Assembly (NCBI RefSeq): GCF_009737085.1 | Contig: NZ_WOVL01000008.1 | Location: 124,001-188,000, forward strand | DNA: 64,000 bases | Reading direction: 5' to 3' | Source: Paenibacillus sp. NEAU-GSW1 | Lineage (GTDB): Bacteria > Bacillota > Bacilli > Paenibacillales > Paenibacillaceae | Shown here: one piece after another, positions 7,078 to 16,017 of the stretch | How positions within the stretch are numbered: position 1 is the stretch's first letter | Layout of the letters: each line of letters begins with the position of its first letter | Notes under the pieces: generated by a model | Told to the model about the DNA's origin: nothing | Database searches by the model: none | The model's input: the letters and a program-made list of their open reading frames with translations, nothing else | Made by a program: the position numbers and the translations under genes

Positions 7078-10000
7078 TTAGTTTCCGATAGCAATCCAGT
7101 TAATCGAGCCGTGCGGATCATCGCTAAGACGGGTGCGGATCAATCCAACTACAGCGTTGCTTGCTGTTTTTGACCGAATGACTGCATAACAGGCCGGATG
7201 ATCGCTTGTCGCCGTTATCGCGTAAAATTCATTCTCGAAAGGCTCCTCGAACGTAATAAGAATATCCAGCTGCTCGCGCAGTGCGGGAAACTCATACGGA
7301 CTTAAACCGAATTGCTGCTTCACCACGCCTCTGCCTGTTGTCGTAACAACTGGATTAAACGTCAACGTCGAAAGGCCGACATCCTGTTCCTTGATCATCC
7401 TATTTTGGAAAATGTCTGGCGACAGCTTCTCCAGCGTGATCGTGCCATCTGCAATATGGTCGGCCGTTACACTCGACTTCGCGATCTTCGATCCAGTTAC
7501 GCTCGCTTTTGCCAGCTTCGACTCCGTCACACTGCCATCGTAAAGCTTGGATTCCGTGACGCTCCATTCCGCAAGCTTATCTTCTGTCACGCTGAACTCT
7601 GCCAGCTTCGACTCCGTCACGCTCGCTTCCGCCAGCTTCGCTTCCGTCACGCTCGCTTCCGCCAGCTTCGACTCCGTCACGCTGCCCTCGCTCAGCTTCG
7701 ATTCCGTCACGCTCGCTTCCGCCAGCTTCGACTCCGTCACGCTCGCTTCCGCCAGCTTCGCTCCCGTCACGCTCGCTTCCGCCAGCTTCGACTCCGTCAC
7801 GCTGCCCTCGCTCAGCTTCGCTCCCGTCACGCTCGCTTCCGCCAGCTTCGACTCCGTCACGCTGCCCTCGCTCAGCTTCGCTCCCGTCACGCTCGCTTCC
7901 GCCAGCTTCGACTCCGTCACGCTGCCTTCGCTCAGCTTCGACTCCGTCACGCTGCCCTCGCTCAGCTTCGACTCCGTCACGCTGCCCTCGCTCAGCTTCG
8001 CTCCCGTCACGCTCGCTTCCGCCAGCTTCGACTCCGTCACGCTGCTTTCGCTCAGCTTCGACTCCGTCACGCTCGCTTCCGCCAGCTTCGACTCCGTCAC
8101 GCTGCCTTCGCTCAGCTTCGATTCCGTCACGCTCGCTTCCGCCAGCTTCGACTCCGTCACGCTGCCCTCGCTCAGCTTCGCTTCTGTCACGCTCGCTTCC
8201 GCCAGCTTCGACTCCGTCACGCTCGCTTCCGCCAGCTTCGACTCCGTCACGCTCGCTTCCGCCAGCTTCGCTTCCGTCACGCTGCCTTCGCTCAGCTTCG
8301 ACTCCGTCACGCTGCCTTCGCTCAGCTTCGACTCCGTCACGCTCGCTTCCGCCAGCTTCGACTCCGTCACGCTGCCTTCGCTCAGCTTCGACTCCGTCAC
8401 GCTGCCATCGCTCAGCTTCGCTCCCGTCACGCTCGCTTCCGCCAGCTTCGACTCCGTCACGCTGCCCTCGCTCAGCTTCGCTTCCGTCACGCTCGCTTCC
8501 GCCAGCTTCGACTCCGTCACGCTGCCTTCGCTCAGCTTCGCTCCCGTCACGCTCGCTTCCGCCAGCTTCGATTCCGTAACGCTGCCTACGCTCAGCTTCG
8601 ACTCCGTCACGCTCGCTTTCGCCAGCCTCGACTCTGTCACGCTCGCTTCCGCCAGCTTCGACTCCGTCACGCTGCCTTCGCCCAGCTTCGACTCCGTCAC
8701 GCTGCCTTCGCTCAGCTTCGACTGCGTCACACTCGCTTTCGCCAGCCTCGACTCCGTCACGCTCGCTTCCGCCAGCTTCGACTCCGTCACGCTCGCTTCC
8801 GCCAGTTTCGCTCTCGTAACGCTCCACTTCGCCAGCTTCGATTCCGTGACGCAGCTGTCGTAAAGCTTCGATTCCGTAACGCTCCATTCCGCGAGCTTAT
8901 CTTCCGTCACGCTGAACTCTGCCAGCTTCGACTCCGTTACACTGCCTTCGCCGAGCTTCGTTTCCGTTACACTGCCGTCGAATAGCTTTGACTCCGTTAC
9001 GCTGCCGTCATTAAGCTTCGACTCCGTTACACTCCACTCCGCCAGCTTATCTTCCGTCACGCTGAACTCTGCCAGCTTCGACTCCGTCACGCTGCCTGCG
9101 CCCAGCTTCGCTTCCGTCACGCTTCCATCCGCCAGCTTCGACTCTGTTACGCTGCCTGCGACAAGCTTCGCTTCCGTCACGTTCGCATCCGCCAGCTTCG
9201 ACTCTGTCACACTGCCATCGCTCAGCTTCGACTCCGTCACGCTGCCTGCGTTCAGCTTCGATTCCGTCACGCTCGCTTCCGCCAGCTTCGACTCCGTCAC
9301 GCTCGCTTTCGCCAGCCTCGACTCCGTCACGCTCGCTTCCGCCAGCTTCAACTCCGTCACACTCGCATCCGCCAGCTTCGACTCCGTCACGCTCGCTTCC
9401 GCCAGCTTCGACTCCGTCACGCTGCCTGCACCAAGCTTCGGTTCCGTTACACTCGCATCCACCAGCTTCGCTTCCGTTACGCTGCCAGCTCTTAACTTCG
9501 TTACCGTTACGCTTGCATCCGCCAGCTTCGACTCCGTCACGCTGCCTTCATTCAGCTTCGATTCCGTTACGCTCGCATCCACCAGCTTCGCTTCCGTCAC
9601 GCTGCCTGCGCCCAGCTTCGTTACCGTCACGCTTGCATCCGCCAGCTTCGACTCCGTCACACTGCCTTCGCCGAGCTTCGTTTCCGTTACGCTCGCTTCC
9701 GCCAGCTTCGCTTCCGTCACGCTGCCTGCACCCAGCTTCGTTGCCGTTACGCTTGCATCCGCCAGCTTCGACTCCGTCACGCTTGCAACTACCAGCTTCG
9801 CTTCTGTCACACTTGCATCCGCCAGCTTCGACTCTGTCACACTGCTTGCGAAAAGCTTCGCTTCCGTCACACTGGCGTCCGCCAGCTTCGGCTCCGTCAC
9901 GCTGCCTTTGCCCAGCTTCGCCGTCGTCACGCTTGCATCCGCCAGCTTCGGCTCCGTCACGCTGCCTGCGCCCAGCTTCGCCCCGGTCACGCTTCCTTCC

Positions 10001-13000
10001 GCCAACTTATGCTCCGTCACGCTGCTTTTACCCAGCTTCGCTTCCGTTACACTCGCATCCGACAGCGTATATTCCGTCACGCTGCCCTTAGCCAGCTTCG
10101 CTTCCGTTACACTTGCATCCGCCAGCTTTGACTCCGTCACGCTGCCTTCGCCAAGCTTCGCCCCGGTCACGCTGCCTTCCGCCAGCTTCGACTCCATCAC
10201 ACTGCCGTCGCACAGCTTCGCTTCCGTCACGCTCGCATTCGCCAGCTTCGACTCTGTCACGCTTCCCTCGCCAAGCTTCTCTTCCGTCACGCTGAACGCT
10301 GCCAGCTTTGACTCCGTTACACTGCCTGTGCCGAGCTTCTCTTCCGTCACGCTTCCCTCGCCAAGCTTCACTTCAGTCACGCTTGCATTCGCCAGCTTCG
10401 CCTCCGTCACACTGGCGTCGTCCAGCTTCGCTTCCGTCACGCTCGCATTCGCCAGCTTCGACTCTGTCACGCTTCCATCAGTGAGCTTCGCCCCGGTAAC
10501 ACTCGCGTTCGCCAGCTTCGACTCAGTCACGCTTCCCTTGCTTAGCTTCGCGCTTGTTACGCTTCCCTCGCTCAATTTCTCTTCGGTCACGGACGCATCC
10601 GCCAACTTCGACTCCGTTACGCTGCCGTCGCTTAATTGCTGCTCATTCACCGTGTACGACTTAAGCTTGCTGCCATCGATGCTTTCATCCGCGATTTTAT
10701 CGAAAGCTAACGCATCGCTGCTCAAATGCGCGAATGTAATCGAGCCTTTCCGGATGTGATAGCCTTGCACCGTCTCCGCTTTCAAGTGTTTGCCGGCGAT
10801 CGTCTCCAGCTGAACTTGCTCGCCGGATACCGAACCGAACGCCAGCTTAGCAGCCGTAACCGCCTCGTCTTGAATATGGTCTGCCGAAACGCTGCCCAAT
10901 GCCAGATGTTCCTCGTTTACCGATTGAAGCTGCAATTGCTTCGAACCGACCGATAACGTCGAGAGCTTCTGTTCCGTCACCGACCCGTCGACAATATGCG
11001 GCGTCCCGATCACGCCTTTTTGCAGCGCCGATGCCCCTACGGACCCTTCCCGTAAATGCGAGCTTCCGACGCTTTCAGTTGCGAGCTTCGCTGCGTTAAT
11101 TGCGCCGTCCGCAATGTGGCCGTCACGTACGCTGCTCTCGCCAATATGAATGCCAAGCACCGAGCCAGTCAACAAATGCCGGCTTTGAATGACCTCATTG
11201 CCAATGTGCTTTGCTTGGACCGCGCCCGGCGTCAGCTTTGCGGAATCAACCGAACCGTCAAGCATACGGTCTCCGCCGATCGAACCGATTCGCAAATGTC
11301 CGCCGCCGACCGATCCTTCCTTCAAATGCTCCGCTCCAATAATATTCGGCTGCAGATGAACGCTGCCAACCGCGCCCGGAGCGATTGCCGAAGCATCAAC
11401 CGCCTCATCCCCGAGCTTCGAACGCGAAACGCTGCCGTCGGCAAGCTTAGATGCCGTTACGCTGGCATCGGCCATCTTATCTGTTGAGACCGCTTCGGGC
11501 GAAAGCTTCAACGAATTGACAACATAATCAGCAAGATGATGCGAGAAAACAACGCCTGGAGCAATATATTTCTCGGTTACTGCGCCATATGCCAGCTTGC
11601 CGCCCGTTATTGAGCCGTCCTGCAAAGCATCGTTGCCAACCGCTTGGCGGGCAATATGCTTCTGATTAATAATCGCTTGCTGCAAATGCGCGCTGCTGAC
11701 CGCTTCCGGCGCGATCGCCTCTTCCGAAACCGCGCCAGGCGCAAAATGATACGCGCGAAGCGCTTCAGGCGCTATTTTATGAAACGTTACAAGTTCATCC
11801 TGCAAATGGTTTGTGCCAATTACGTTGTTGGCAATTTTCACGCCGCTGACGGCGCCATTCGCCAGCTTGCTTTCAACCACCGATTGATCAATGAGCTGAC
11901 TCGTTCCGACAGAATCCTCGCTCAAGTGCTTCAATCGAACCGCATTATCTAACAGCTTTTCTTCTGTAACTGAACCGTTCTGCAGCTTCTCCGTTGACAC
12001 CGAATCCGGCTGTAATTGCGTCTCCGATACGGAAAACTCCGCAATATGACGATGCTGAATTTGAGCGTCTGCTATTTTATCCGAAGTAATCGCAGAACGG
12101 CTCAAATGCCGAGTATGAACCGCATCATCCGCAAGCTTAACTGCGGTAACACTTTGCTCAGCAAGCTTAGAGACTGTCACGGCATGATCGACCAGCTTGA
12201 TCGTCGACACCGATTGATCGAACAGCTTGGCGGCCGTGATCGATTGATCAGCGAGATGTCCGTTTTCGATTTCTTTTGTGCCTATATGGATGCCAAGGAC
12301 GGCTGACGGCTGCAGATGCGACGCGTCTACTGCGTTCTGGGCGAGCTGCGCGGACGATACCGCTCCGTCTTGCAGCTCCCTTGTTCCGACCGCCCCTTCT
12401 GCCAAATGCTCTGCGGCGATTTCGCCCGGGGCCAAATGCTTTCCCTGAACAATTCCTACCGCGACGTGTTCGGCTAAGAGCAGACCCGGCTTCAGGTGAA
12501 TGGAGTCGACTGCTTCAGCCGCTATTTTATCGCTGCCAACTGCGCCGTCGCGCAACTTCGCACGCGTAACAGAGCCGTCTGCCAACTTTGAGCTGTTAAT
12601 GGAATCGTTGGCGATATTTTCAGGACGGACGGCTCCGCTTTTTATTTTTTCCGAGGTGACCGATTGATTGTCCAGAAGCTTTTCTGTAATGATCATTTGC
12701 TTAAGATGCTTCGCTTCAATCGATCCTTCGGCGATTTTATGCGAACTGATCGTCCGGTCTGCCAGCTTCTCGGAAGTAATGCTATTGTCCGCAAGCTTGC
12801 TGCCGATGATGGACTGGTCCAGCAATTTTTCGCCAGAAACCGAATTGTTCGTCAAATGTACAGAATGAATCGAGTCCGGTTTAATTTTTGCGCTGTTTAC
12901 TGCCCCATTAGCAATGTGTATGCTGTCCACCGCAAAGTCGGCAATTGCCGAAGAGTCTACGCTGCCTGCGCGCAGCTTGCTGCTTTCAATTGCGCCGGAG

Positions 13001-13698
13001 GCAATTTTGTCACCGGTAACCGCGCCGTCAATGAGATCGTCCGTATAAATAAACGGCATCGGTTCAAAAGAAGAATTTTGTTTTTCCACAAGCTTTTCGA
13101 TCTTCTGATCGTAACTTGGCTCCGGCGCTTTAACTTCATTGTCTATGGCGATGGTGTTGTTGGTGTTGTTGGTGTTGTTGGTGTTGTTGGTGTTGTTGGT
13201 GTTGTTGGTGTTGTTGCTGTTGTTGCTGTCATTTTCATTTTCATTTTCATTTTCTTTTTCGCTGTCTTCGATATCCTCGATGTCCTCGATATTCTCGAGC
13301 TCGTCAAAATCGTCGATGTCCTCGAAGTCGTGGTCGAAATCGATATCGAAGTCGAAATCGGACTCCTGCTTTTTCCGCTGCGCTCGTTGAATCGATTGTT
13401 CTTGAACTACCGGCGCAGGCATTATAGATTGAGAAGCCGGATCTTGCGCGGCCAATTCAGTTAGCCGGTCGATAAACGCCTGCGACTTGGGCGTCTCCGG
13501 CGCCTGCAATGCATTAATGTTGACGCTCTTTGCATCCACATCCGCACCCGCCAGCGGAACTGTACCAGGCTTTGCAGCGTTTGCGGCTTTTCTCCGGTTC
13601 AAATCATCCAGCCACTTTAATTCGGAAGCATTCGGATTGTCGACATAAAAGAGCGGCTTGCGCCCTTTGGCGCTTCTCGATTTTCGGTTTTTAGCCAT
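7078..13698 (-). CDS. Giant decapeptide-repeat surface protein (2206 aa)
   Basis: Domains in order: a basic N-terminus (MAKNRKSRSAKGRKPLFYVD); a linker to about residue 108; an Asp/Glu tract (about 110-155); an (Asn-Asn-Thr)n tract (about 158-182); about 187 decapeptides from about residue 218 to 2092, type S-V-T-E-x-K-L-A-x-x; and a unique C-terminal domain of about 110 residues ending INWIAIGN. That ending and the repeats fit what I recall of Paenibacillus proteins with a WIAG-tail domain. Such decapeptides also occur in phage tail and adhesin fibres. No signal peptide or anchor is visible, consistent with assembly onto spores from the mother cell. Each unit has Ser and Thr, giving many possible O-glycosylation sites. 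ATG 13698 follows AAGGAGAGG. A surface fibre role is inferred, not shown. Confidence 0.85.
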   Translation of the reverse strand: MAKNRKSRSAKGRKPLFYVDNPNASELKWLDDLNRRKAANAAKPGTVPLAGADVDAKSVNINALQAPETPKSQAFIDRLTELAAQDPASQSIMPAPVVQEQSIQRAQRKKQESDFDFDIDFDHDFEDIDDFDELENIEDIEDIEDSEKENENENENDSNNSNNTNNTNNTNNTNNTNNTNNTIAIDNEVKAPEPSYDQKIEKLVEKQNSSFEPMPFIYTDDLIDGAVTGDKIASGAIESSKLRAGSVDSSAIADFAVDSIHIANGAVNSAKIKPDSIHSVHLTNNSVSGEKLLDQSIIGSKLADNSITSEKLADRTISSHKIAEGSIEAKHLKQMIITEKLLDNQSVTSEKIKSGAVRPENIANDSINSSKLADGSVTRAKLRDGAVGSDKIAAEAVDSIHLKPGLLLAEHVAVGIVQGKHLAPGEIAAEHLAEGAVGTRELQDGAVSSAQLAQNAVDASHLQPSAVLGIHIGTKEIENGHLADQSITAAKLFDQSVSTIKLVDHAVTVSKLAEQSVTAVKLADDAVHTRHLSRSAITSDKIADAQIQHRHIAEFSVSETQLQPDSVSTEKLQNGSVTEEKLLDNAVRLKHLSEDSVGTSQLIDQSVVESKLANGAVSGVKIANNVIGTNHLQDELVTFHKIAPEALRAYHFAPGAVSEEAIAPEAVSSAHLQQAIINQKHIARQAVGNDALQDGSITGGKLAYGAVTEKYIAPGVVFSHHLADYVVNSLKLSPEAVSTDKMADASVTASKLADGSVSRSKLGDEAVDASAIAPGAVGSVHLQPNIIGAEHLKEGSVGGGHLRIGSIGGDRMLDGSVDSAKLTPGAVQAKHIGNEVIQSRHLLTGSVLGIHIGESSVRDGHIADGAINAAKLATESVGSSHLREGSVGASALQKGVIGTPHIVDGSVTEQKLSTLSVGSKQLQLQSVNEEHLALGSVSADHIQDEAVTAAKLAFGSVSGEQVQLETIAGKHLKAETVQGYHIRKGSITFAHLSSDALAFDKIADESIDGSKLKSYTVNEQQLSDGSVTESKLADASVTEEKLSEGSVTSAKLSKGSVTESKLANASVTGAKLTDGSVTESKLANASVTEAKLDDASVTEAKLANASVTEVKLGEGSVTEEKLGTGSVTESKLAAFSVTEEKLGEGSVTESKLANASVTEAKLCDGSVMESKLAEGSVTGAKLGEGSVTESKLADASVTEAKLAKGSVTEYTLSDASVTEAKLGKSSVTEHKLAEGSVTGAKLGAGSVTEPKLADASVTTAKLGKGSVTEPKLADASVTEAKLFASSVTESKLADASVTEAKLVVASVTESKLADASVTATKLGAGSVTEAKLAEASVTETKLGEGSVTESKLADASVTVTKLGAGSVTEAKLVDASVTESKLNEGSVTESKLADASVTVTKLRAGSVTEAKLVDASVTEPKLGAGSVTESKLAEASVTESKLADASVTELKLAEASVTESRLAKASVTESKLAEASVTESKLNAGSVTESKLSDGSVTESKLADANVTEAKLVAGSVTESKLADGSVTEAKLGAGSVTESKLAEFSVTEDKLAEWSVTESKLNDGSVTESKLFDGSVTETKLGEGSVTESKLAEFSVTEDKLAEWSVTESKLYDSCVTESKLAKWSVTRAKLAEASVTESKLAEASVTESRLAKASVTQSKLSEGSVTESKLGEGSVTESKLAEASVTESRLAKASVTESKLSVGSVTESKLAEASVTGAKLSEGSVTESKLAEASVTEAKLSEGSVTESKLAEASVTGAKLSDGSVTESKLSEGSVTESKLAEASVTESKLSEGSVTESKLSEGSVTEAKLAEASVTESKLAEASVTESKLAEASVTEAKLSEGSVTESKLAEASVTESKLSEGSVTESKLAEASVTESKLSESSVTESKLAEASVTGAKLSEGSVTESKLSEGSVTESKLSEGSVTESKLAEASVTGAKLSEGSVTESKLAEASVTGAKLSEGSVTESKLAEASVTGAKLAEASVTESKLAEASVTESKLSEGSVTESKLAEASVTEAKLAEASVTESKLAEFSVTEDKLAEWSVTESKLYDGSVTESKLAKASVTGSKIAKSSVTADHIADGTITLEKLSPDIFQNRMIKEQDVGLSTLTFNPVVTTTGRGVVKQQFGLSPYEFPALREQLDILITFEEPFENEFYAITATSDHPACYAVIRSKTASNAVVGLIRTRLSDDPHGSINWIAIGN
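7430..13050 (-). repeat. 30-bp tandem array coding the decapeptide repeats
   Basis: The period is 30 bp, and two units fill each 60-base row for long stretches. Units between about 7600 and 8880 are nearly identical. Toward 13050 (protein N-terminal side) only the spacing and hydrophobic positions are kept. The block encoding AEFSVTEDKLAEWSVTESKL occurs near 7540-7610, 8875-8935 and 9030-9075, which indicates duplication of multi-unit segments. The other frames also stay open over much of it. Confidence 0.95.
13152..13214 (-). repeat. 9-bp microsatellite inside the giant gene
   Basis: Tandem GTTGTTGGT units (plus strand) encode Asn-Asn-Thr repeats. An adjacent ATTTTC repeat encodes Glu-Asn, and an Asp/Glu tract follows at about 13262-13370. 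The nine-base period keeps frame, so slippage changes length without frameshift. Confidence 0.85.
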
Positions 13699-13732
13699 TG
13701 TCCTCTCCTTCTTCCACCTGAAATGTCATACG

Positions 13733-13761
13733 TAATATATGCACATACCTATAGGCTCGTT
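13733..13761 (-). promoter_or_regulatory. Candidate sigma-K promoter of the giant repeat gene
   Basis: On the minus strand AAC (13759-13761) is followed, 17 bp after its AC, by CATATATTA (13733-13741). This fits the sigma-K pattern AC-N16/17-CATANNNTA. The start would lie about 27 bp before ATG 13698. The match would imply late mother-cell expression. Confidence 0.45.
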
Positions 13762-13791
13762 ACAGAAGCCCAATTAATGCTGTTTTTGGCC

Positions 13792-13830
13792 AAAAAAAAA
13801 GCTGCCCATAGATAATCTAGGGAACAGCTT
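13792..13830 (-). terminator. Terminator of the GT4 gene
   Basis: On the minus strand AAGCTG...CAGCTT with inner CCCTAGAT/ATCTA-GGG pairing forms a hairpin followed by nine Ts. It separates the GT4 gene from the promoter of the giant gene. Confidence 0.85.
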
Positions 13831-13895
13831 CTCGATATGCCGATGCTATTACTTCTCTCGACTGGGACAGCAAATACAAAAAATATGGAGCGCGG

Positions 13896-15044
13896 TTAAC
13901 CGTCCTTGAACAAGCTCAGCCAACGATCGGCCGTATGCTGCCAAGTAAAATTTTGCTCTATTCGGCTTCTGCTAGCTTGCCCCATCGTATCTCTAAGCTC
14001 GTTGTTTTGCAGCAGCAGCAGCAGCTTGTTGAACAGCTCGCTTTGAACCCGGTTAGGATCAATTAAAAAGCCGGTCTCGCCGTCGACAATAATTTCCTTC
14101 ATTCCGCCCGATCTTGTCGCGACGACCGGCAGCCCGCATGCCATTGCTTCAACGTTGACGAGGCCAAACGCCTCCCGTGCGCCTGAAGGCACGACCGCAA
14201 TATCAGCTGCAATAAACCAATTAGGCACTTCGGAATAGGGAACATAGGGTACGAAACGCACATTGGCAGGACAACTCCGGCCTAGTGCCTGCAAGCGGCG
14301 AGAATATGCAGTCGTTCGATGGGAGCCGTAAAACGGGCTGCCGACAATAATGATTAGCAGTTCGGGTTGAAGCTTTGCCAGCCTGGGCGCGACGCGCAGC
14401 AGATGATGCACGCCTTTGAGCGGAATTAGCCTGCCTATAAAAATAACTACTTTTTTGCCGCTTAGCCCTTTTCTCTCTCTTAACATAGAACGCAGCGACA
14501 TGCCTTCGTCCGAGAAGCGCGAAGGAAAACGGTCAGGCTCAACGCCTGGATATACGACGCTTAGCTTAGACCTGGTCTCAGGCGCTTTCCTCGCTACTAC
14601 CTGCATCAAAAACTCGCTGTTCACAATAATTTTATCCGCGGCCCGAAAACATTTTCGCAGCGTTGCTTGCGAAATATATTTTCCGCCGATAAACGTCGAG
14701 GAATGCAGACTGAGCCATATCCGTTTGTGTGGAAAAAGCCTGCGCAGAGTTAGCACATATAACGGCCTGTTATCCACTTGAATACAGGACGGCGAGAACG
14801 TGGCTACGCGGCGGCTAATCGCAGCGACATAGTTTTTCTTATTGCTTGCGTTGAACCGCTCGCAGCGGACGCCCTTGACGATGCCAAACCGCGCCAATCC
14901 TCTCGTGCTTCTCCCGTAAATGCGCGGCTCCGCATGCGGCTGCAGAAGCGGCACAAATTTTTCGATCACTCGTTCGACGGAACTGCTTTTTCCCGATGGA
15001 ATCGGAAATGAACCCGGTGTAACGAAAGCTACCTTCGGCGCCAT
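13896..15044 (-). CDS. GT4 family glycosyltransferase (CotSA-like)
   Basis: The product is a 382-residue GT-B enzyme. The N-terminal domain opens with KVAFVTPGSFPIPSGKSSSV. The C-terminal donor domain has VVIFIGRLIPLKGVHHLL, and the GT4 acidic signature EAFGLVNVEAMACGLPVVAT contains the conserved E-x7-E. Length and layout match the spore-coat glycosyltransferase CotSA, but the sugar is unknown. ATG 15044 starts the family's usual N-terminus; upstream in-frame codons reach into the divergent psd region and are unlikely. Only a weak GGGGGG ribosome site is seen. It lies directly upstream of the giant repeat gene but is separated from it by a strong terminator. Confidence 0.85.
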   Translation of the reverse strand: MAPKVAFVTPGSFPIPSGKSSSVERVIEKFVPLLQPHAEPRIYGRSTRGLARFGIVKGVRCERFNASNKKNYVAAISRRVATFSPSCIQVDNRPLYVLTLRRLFPHKRIWLSLHSSTFIGGKYISQATLRKCFRAADKIIVNSEFLMQVVARKAPETRSKLSVVYPGVEPDRFPSRFSDEGMSLRSMLRERKGLSGKKVVIFIGRLIPLKGVHHLLRVAPRLAKLQPELLIIIVGSPFYGSHRTTAYSRRLQALGRSCPANVRFVPYVPYSEVPNWFIAADIAVVPSGAREAFGLVNVEAMACGLPVVATRSGGMKEIIVDGETGFLIDPNRVQSELFNKLLLLLQNNELRDTMGQASRSRIEQNFTWQHTADRWLSLFKDG

Positions 15045-15227
15045 AGCTGAAGCCCCCCGCTGCTTAGTATGATGAACTAGCATACGCTTGCTCTCCGCTG
15101 GTTGCCATAGGCATGTGTTGCGCTGCTTCCGCATTAGTTTTTGTTGATTTGTGATCGAGGTTGTGTCACACTGTCGGAAGGCAATGCACGAATACAATGT
15201 AGCAGGAGAGGACGTGACGGTACGAAC

Positions 15228-16010
15228 ATGTTAGATTCATTTTTTCGTGCCATGACGGAATTAAGCTCGCGAAAATGGATATCTGCGCTGACCGGACGAT
15301 TCGCGCAGTCGACTGCGAGCCGCATATTTATTAAGAAGTTCGCAAACATGTATGGCATCAAGATTGAAGAGGCGGAGAAACCGCTGCATGAATATAGAAC
15401 GCTGAACGAATTTTTTACGCGTCGGCTAAAGCCTGGAGCCCGAACAATCGACTCCGGTTCCGATTCTCTCGCAAGTCCGGTTGACGCGCTTGTTACGGGC
15501 GCAGGACCGGTTGATGCAGGCACCATTTTAAACATTAAAGGTCAGGATTATACGGTCGACCAGCTTCTCAACCAGTCGCCCCGCAAAGAAAACTATATGA
15601 ACGGGTATTGCATGGTGCTCTACTTAAGTCCGACCGACTATCATCGCATCCATTCGCCGGTTAAAGGCCTAATTGTCGAGCGGGAGCATGTCCCTGGCAA
15701 AGTTTATCCGGTTAACGATTTCGGCCTGACCCGAATGCGTCATGTGCTAAGCCGGAATGAACGACTTATTACTTACATCCAGCATGAGAAAGGAGAGGCC
15801 GCTGTCGTCAAGGTCGGGGCTATGAACGTCAGCAGCATCCGTTACATTGACCCTGCTCAACAATCCGCCGATAGAGGCGGCGAGCTCGCTTGCTTCGCAT
15901 TCGGATCGACTGTTGTCCTGCTGCTTGAAGACGGCACATTCGAGCCGCGCGCCGATCTTAAGGTCGGATTGAAAGTGCGAATGGGAGAGCGCTTAGGCAA
16001 GCTCATCTAA
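15228..16010 (+). CDS. psd: Phosphatidylserine decarboxylase proenzyme
   Basis: Psd converts phosphatidylserine to phosphatidylethanolamine at the membrane. The 260-residue proenzyme has EYRTLNEFFTRRLKPGARTID near the start, SPVDALVTG, and HRIHSPVKG with the catalytic His. It ends with FGSTVVLLL, whose Gly-Ser-Thr is the self-cleavage site that makes the pyruvoyl group on Ser. Length matches bacterial enzymes. ATG 15228 is the first start that preserves the family N-terminus; AGGAGAGG lies 16-18 bases upstream, an unusually long gap. pssA is not adjacent. Confidence 0.92.
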   Translation: MLDSFFRAMTELSSRKWISALTGRFAQSTASRIFIKKFANMYGIKIEEAEKPLHEYRTLNEFFTRRLKPGARTIDSGSDSLASPVDALVTGAGPVDAGTILNIKGQDYTVDQLLNQSPRKENYMNGYCMVLYLSPTDYHRIHSPVKGLIVEREHVPGKVYPVNDFGLTRMRHVLSRNERLITYIQHEKGEAAVVKVGAMNVSSIRYIDPAQQSADRGGELACFAFGSTVVLLLEDGTFEPRADLKVGLKVRMGERLGKLI

Positions 16011-16017
16011 CTTGCGG

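Noticed and set aside
7547-8863. Long plus-strand frame of repeated Ser/Ala/Asp peptides
   Set aside because: It mirrors the 30-bp array of the minus-strand giant gene, lacks a ribosome site and has no unique domain.
7430-13050. Regular 30-bp repeats that could be taken for a CRISPR array
   Set aside because: Units are contiguous without spacers and form one coding frame.
12664-13464. Plus-strand frame of 266 codons with a Val/Gly-rich middle
   Set aside because: It is the complement of the Asn-Thr and Asp/Glu tracts of the giant gene and has no start signals.
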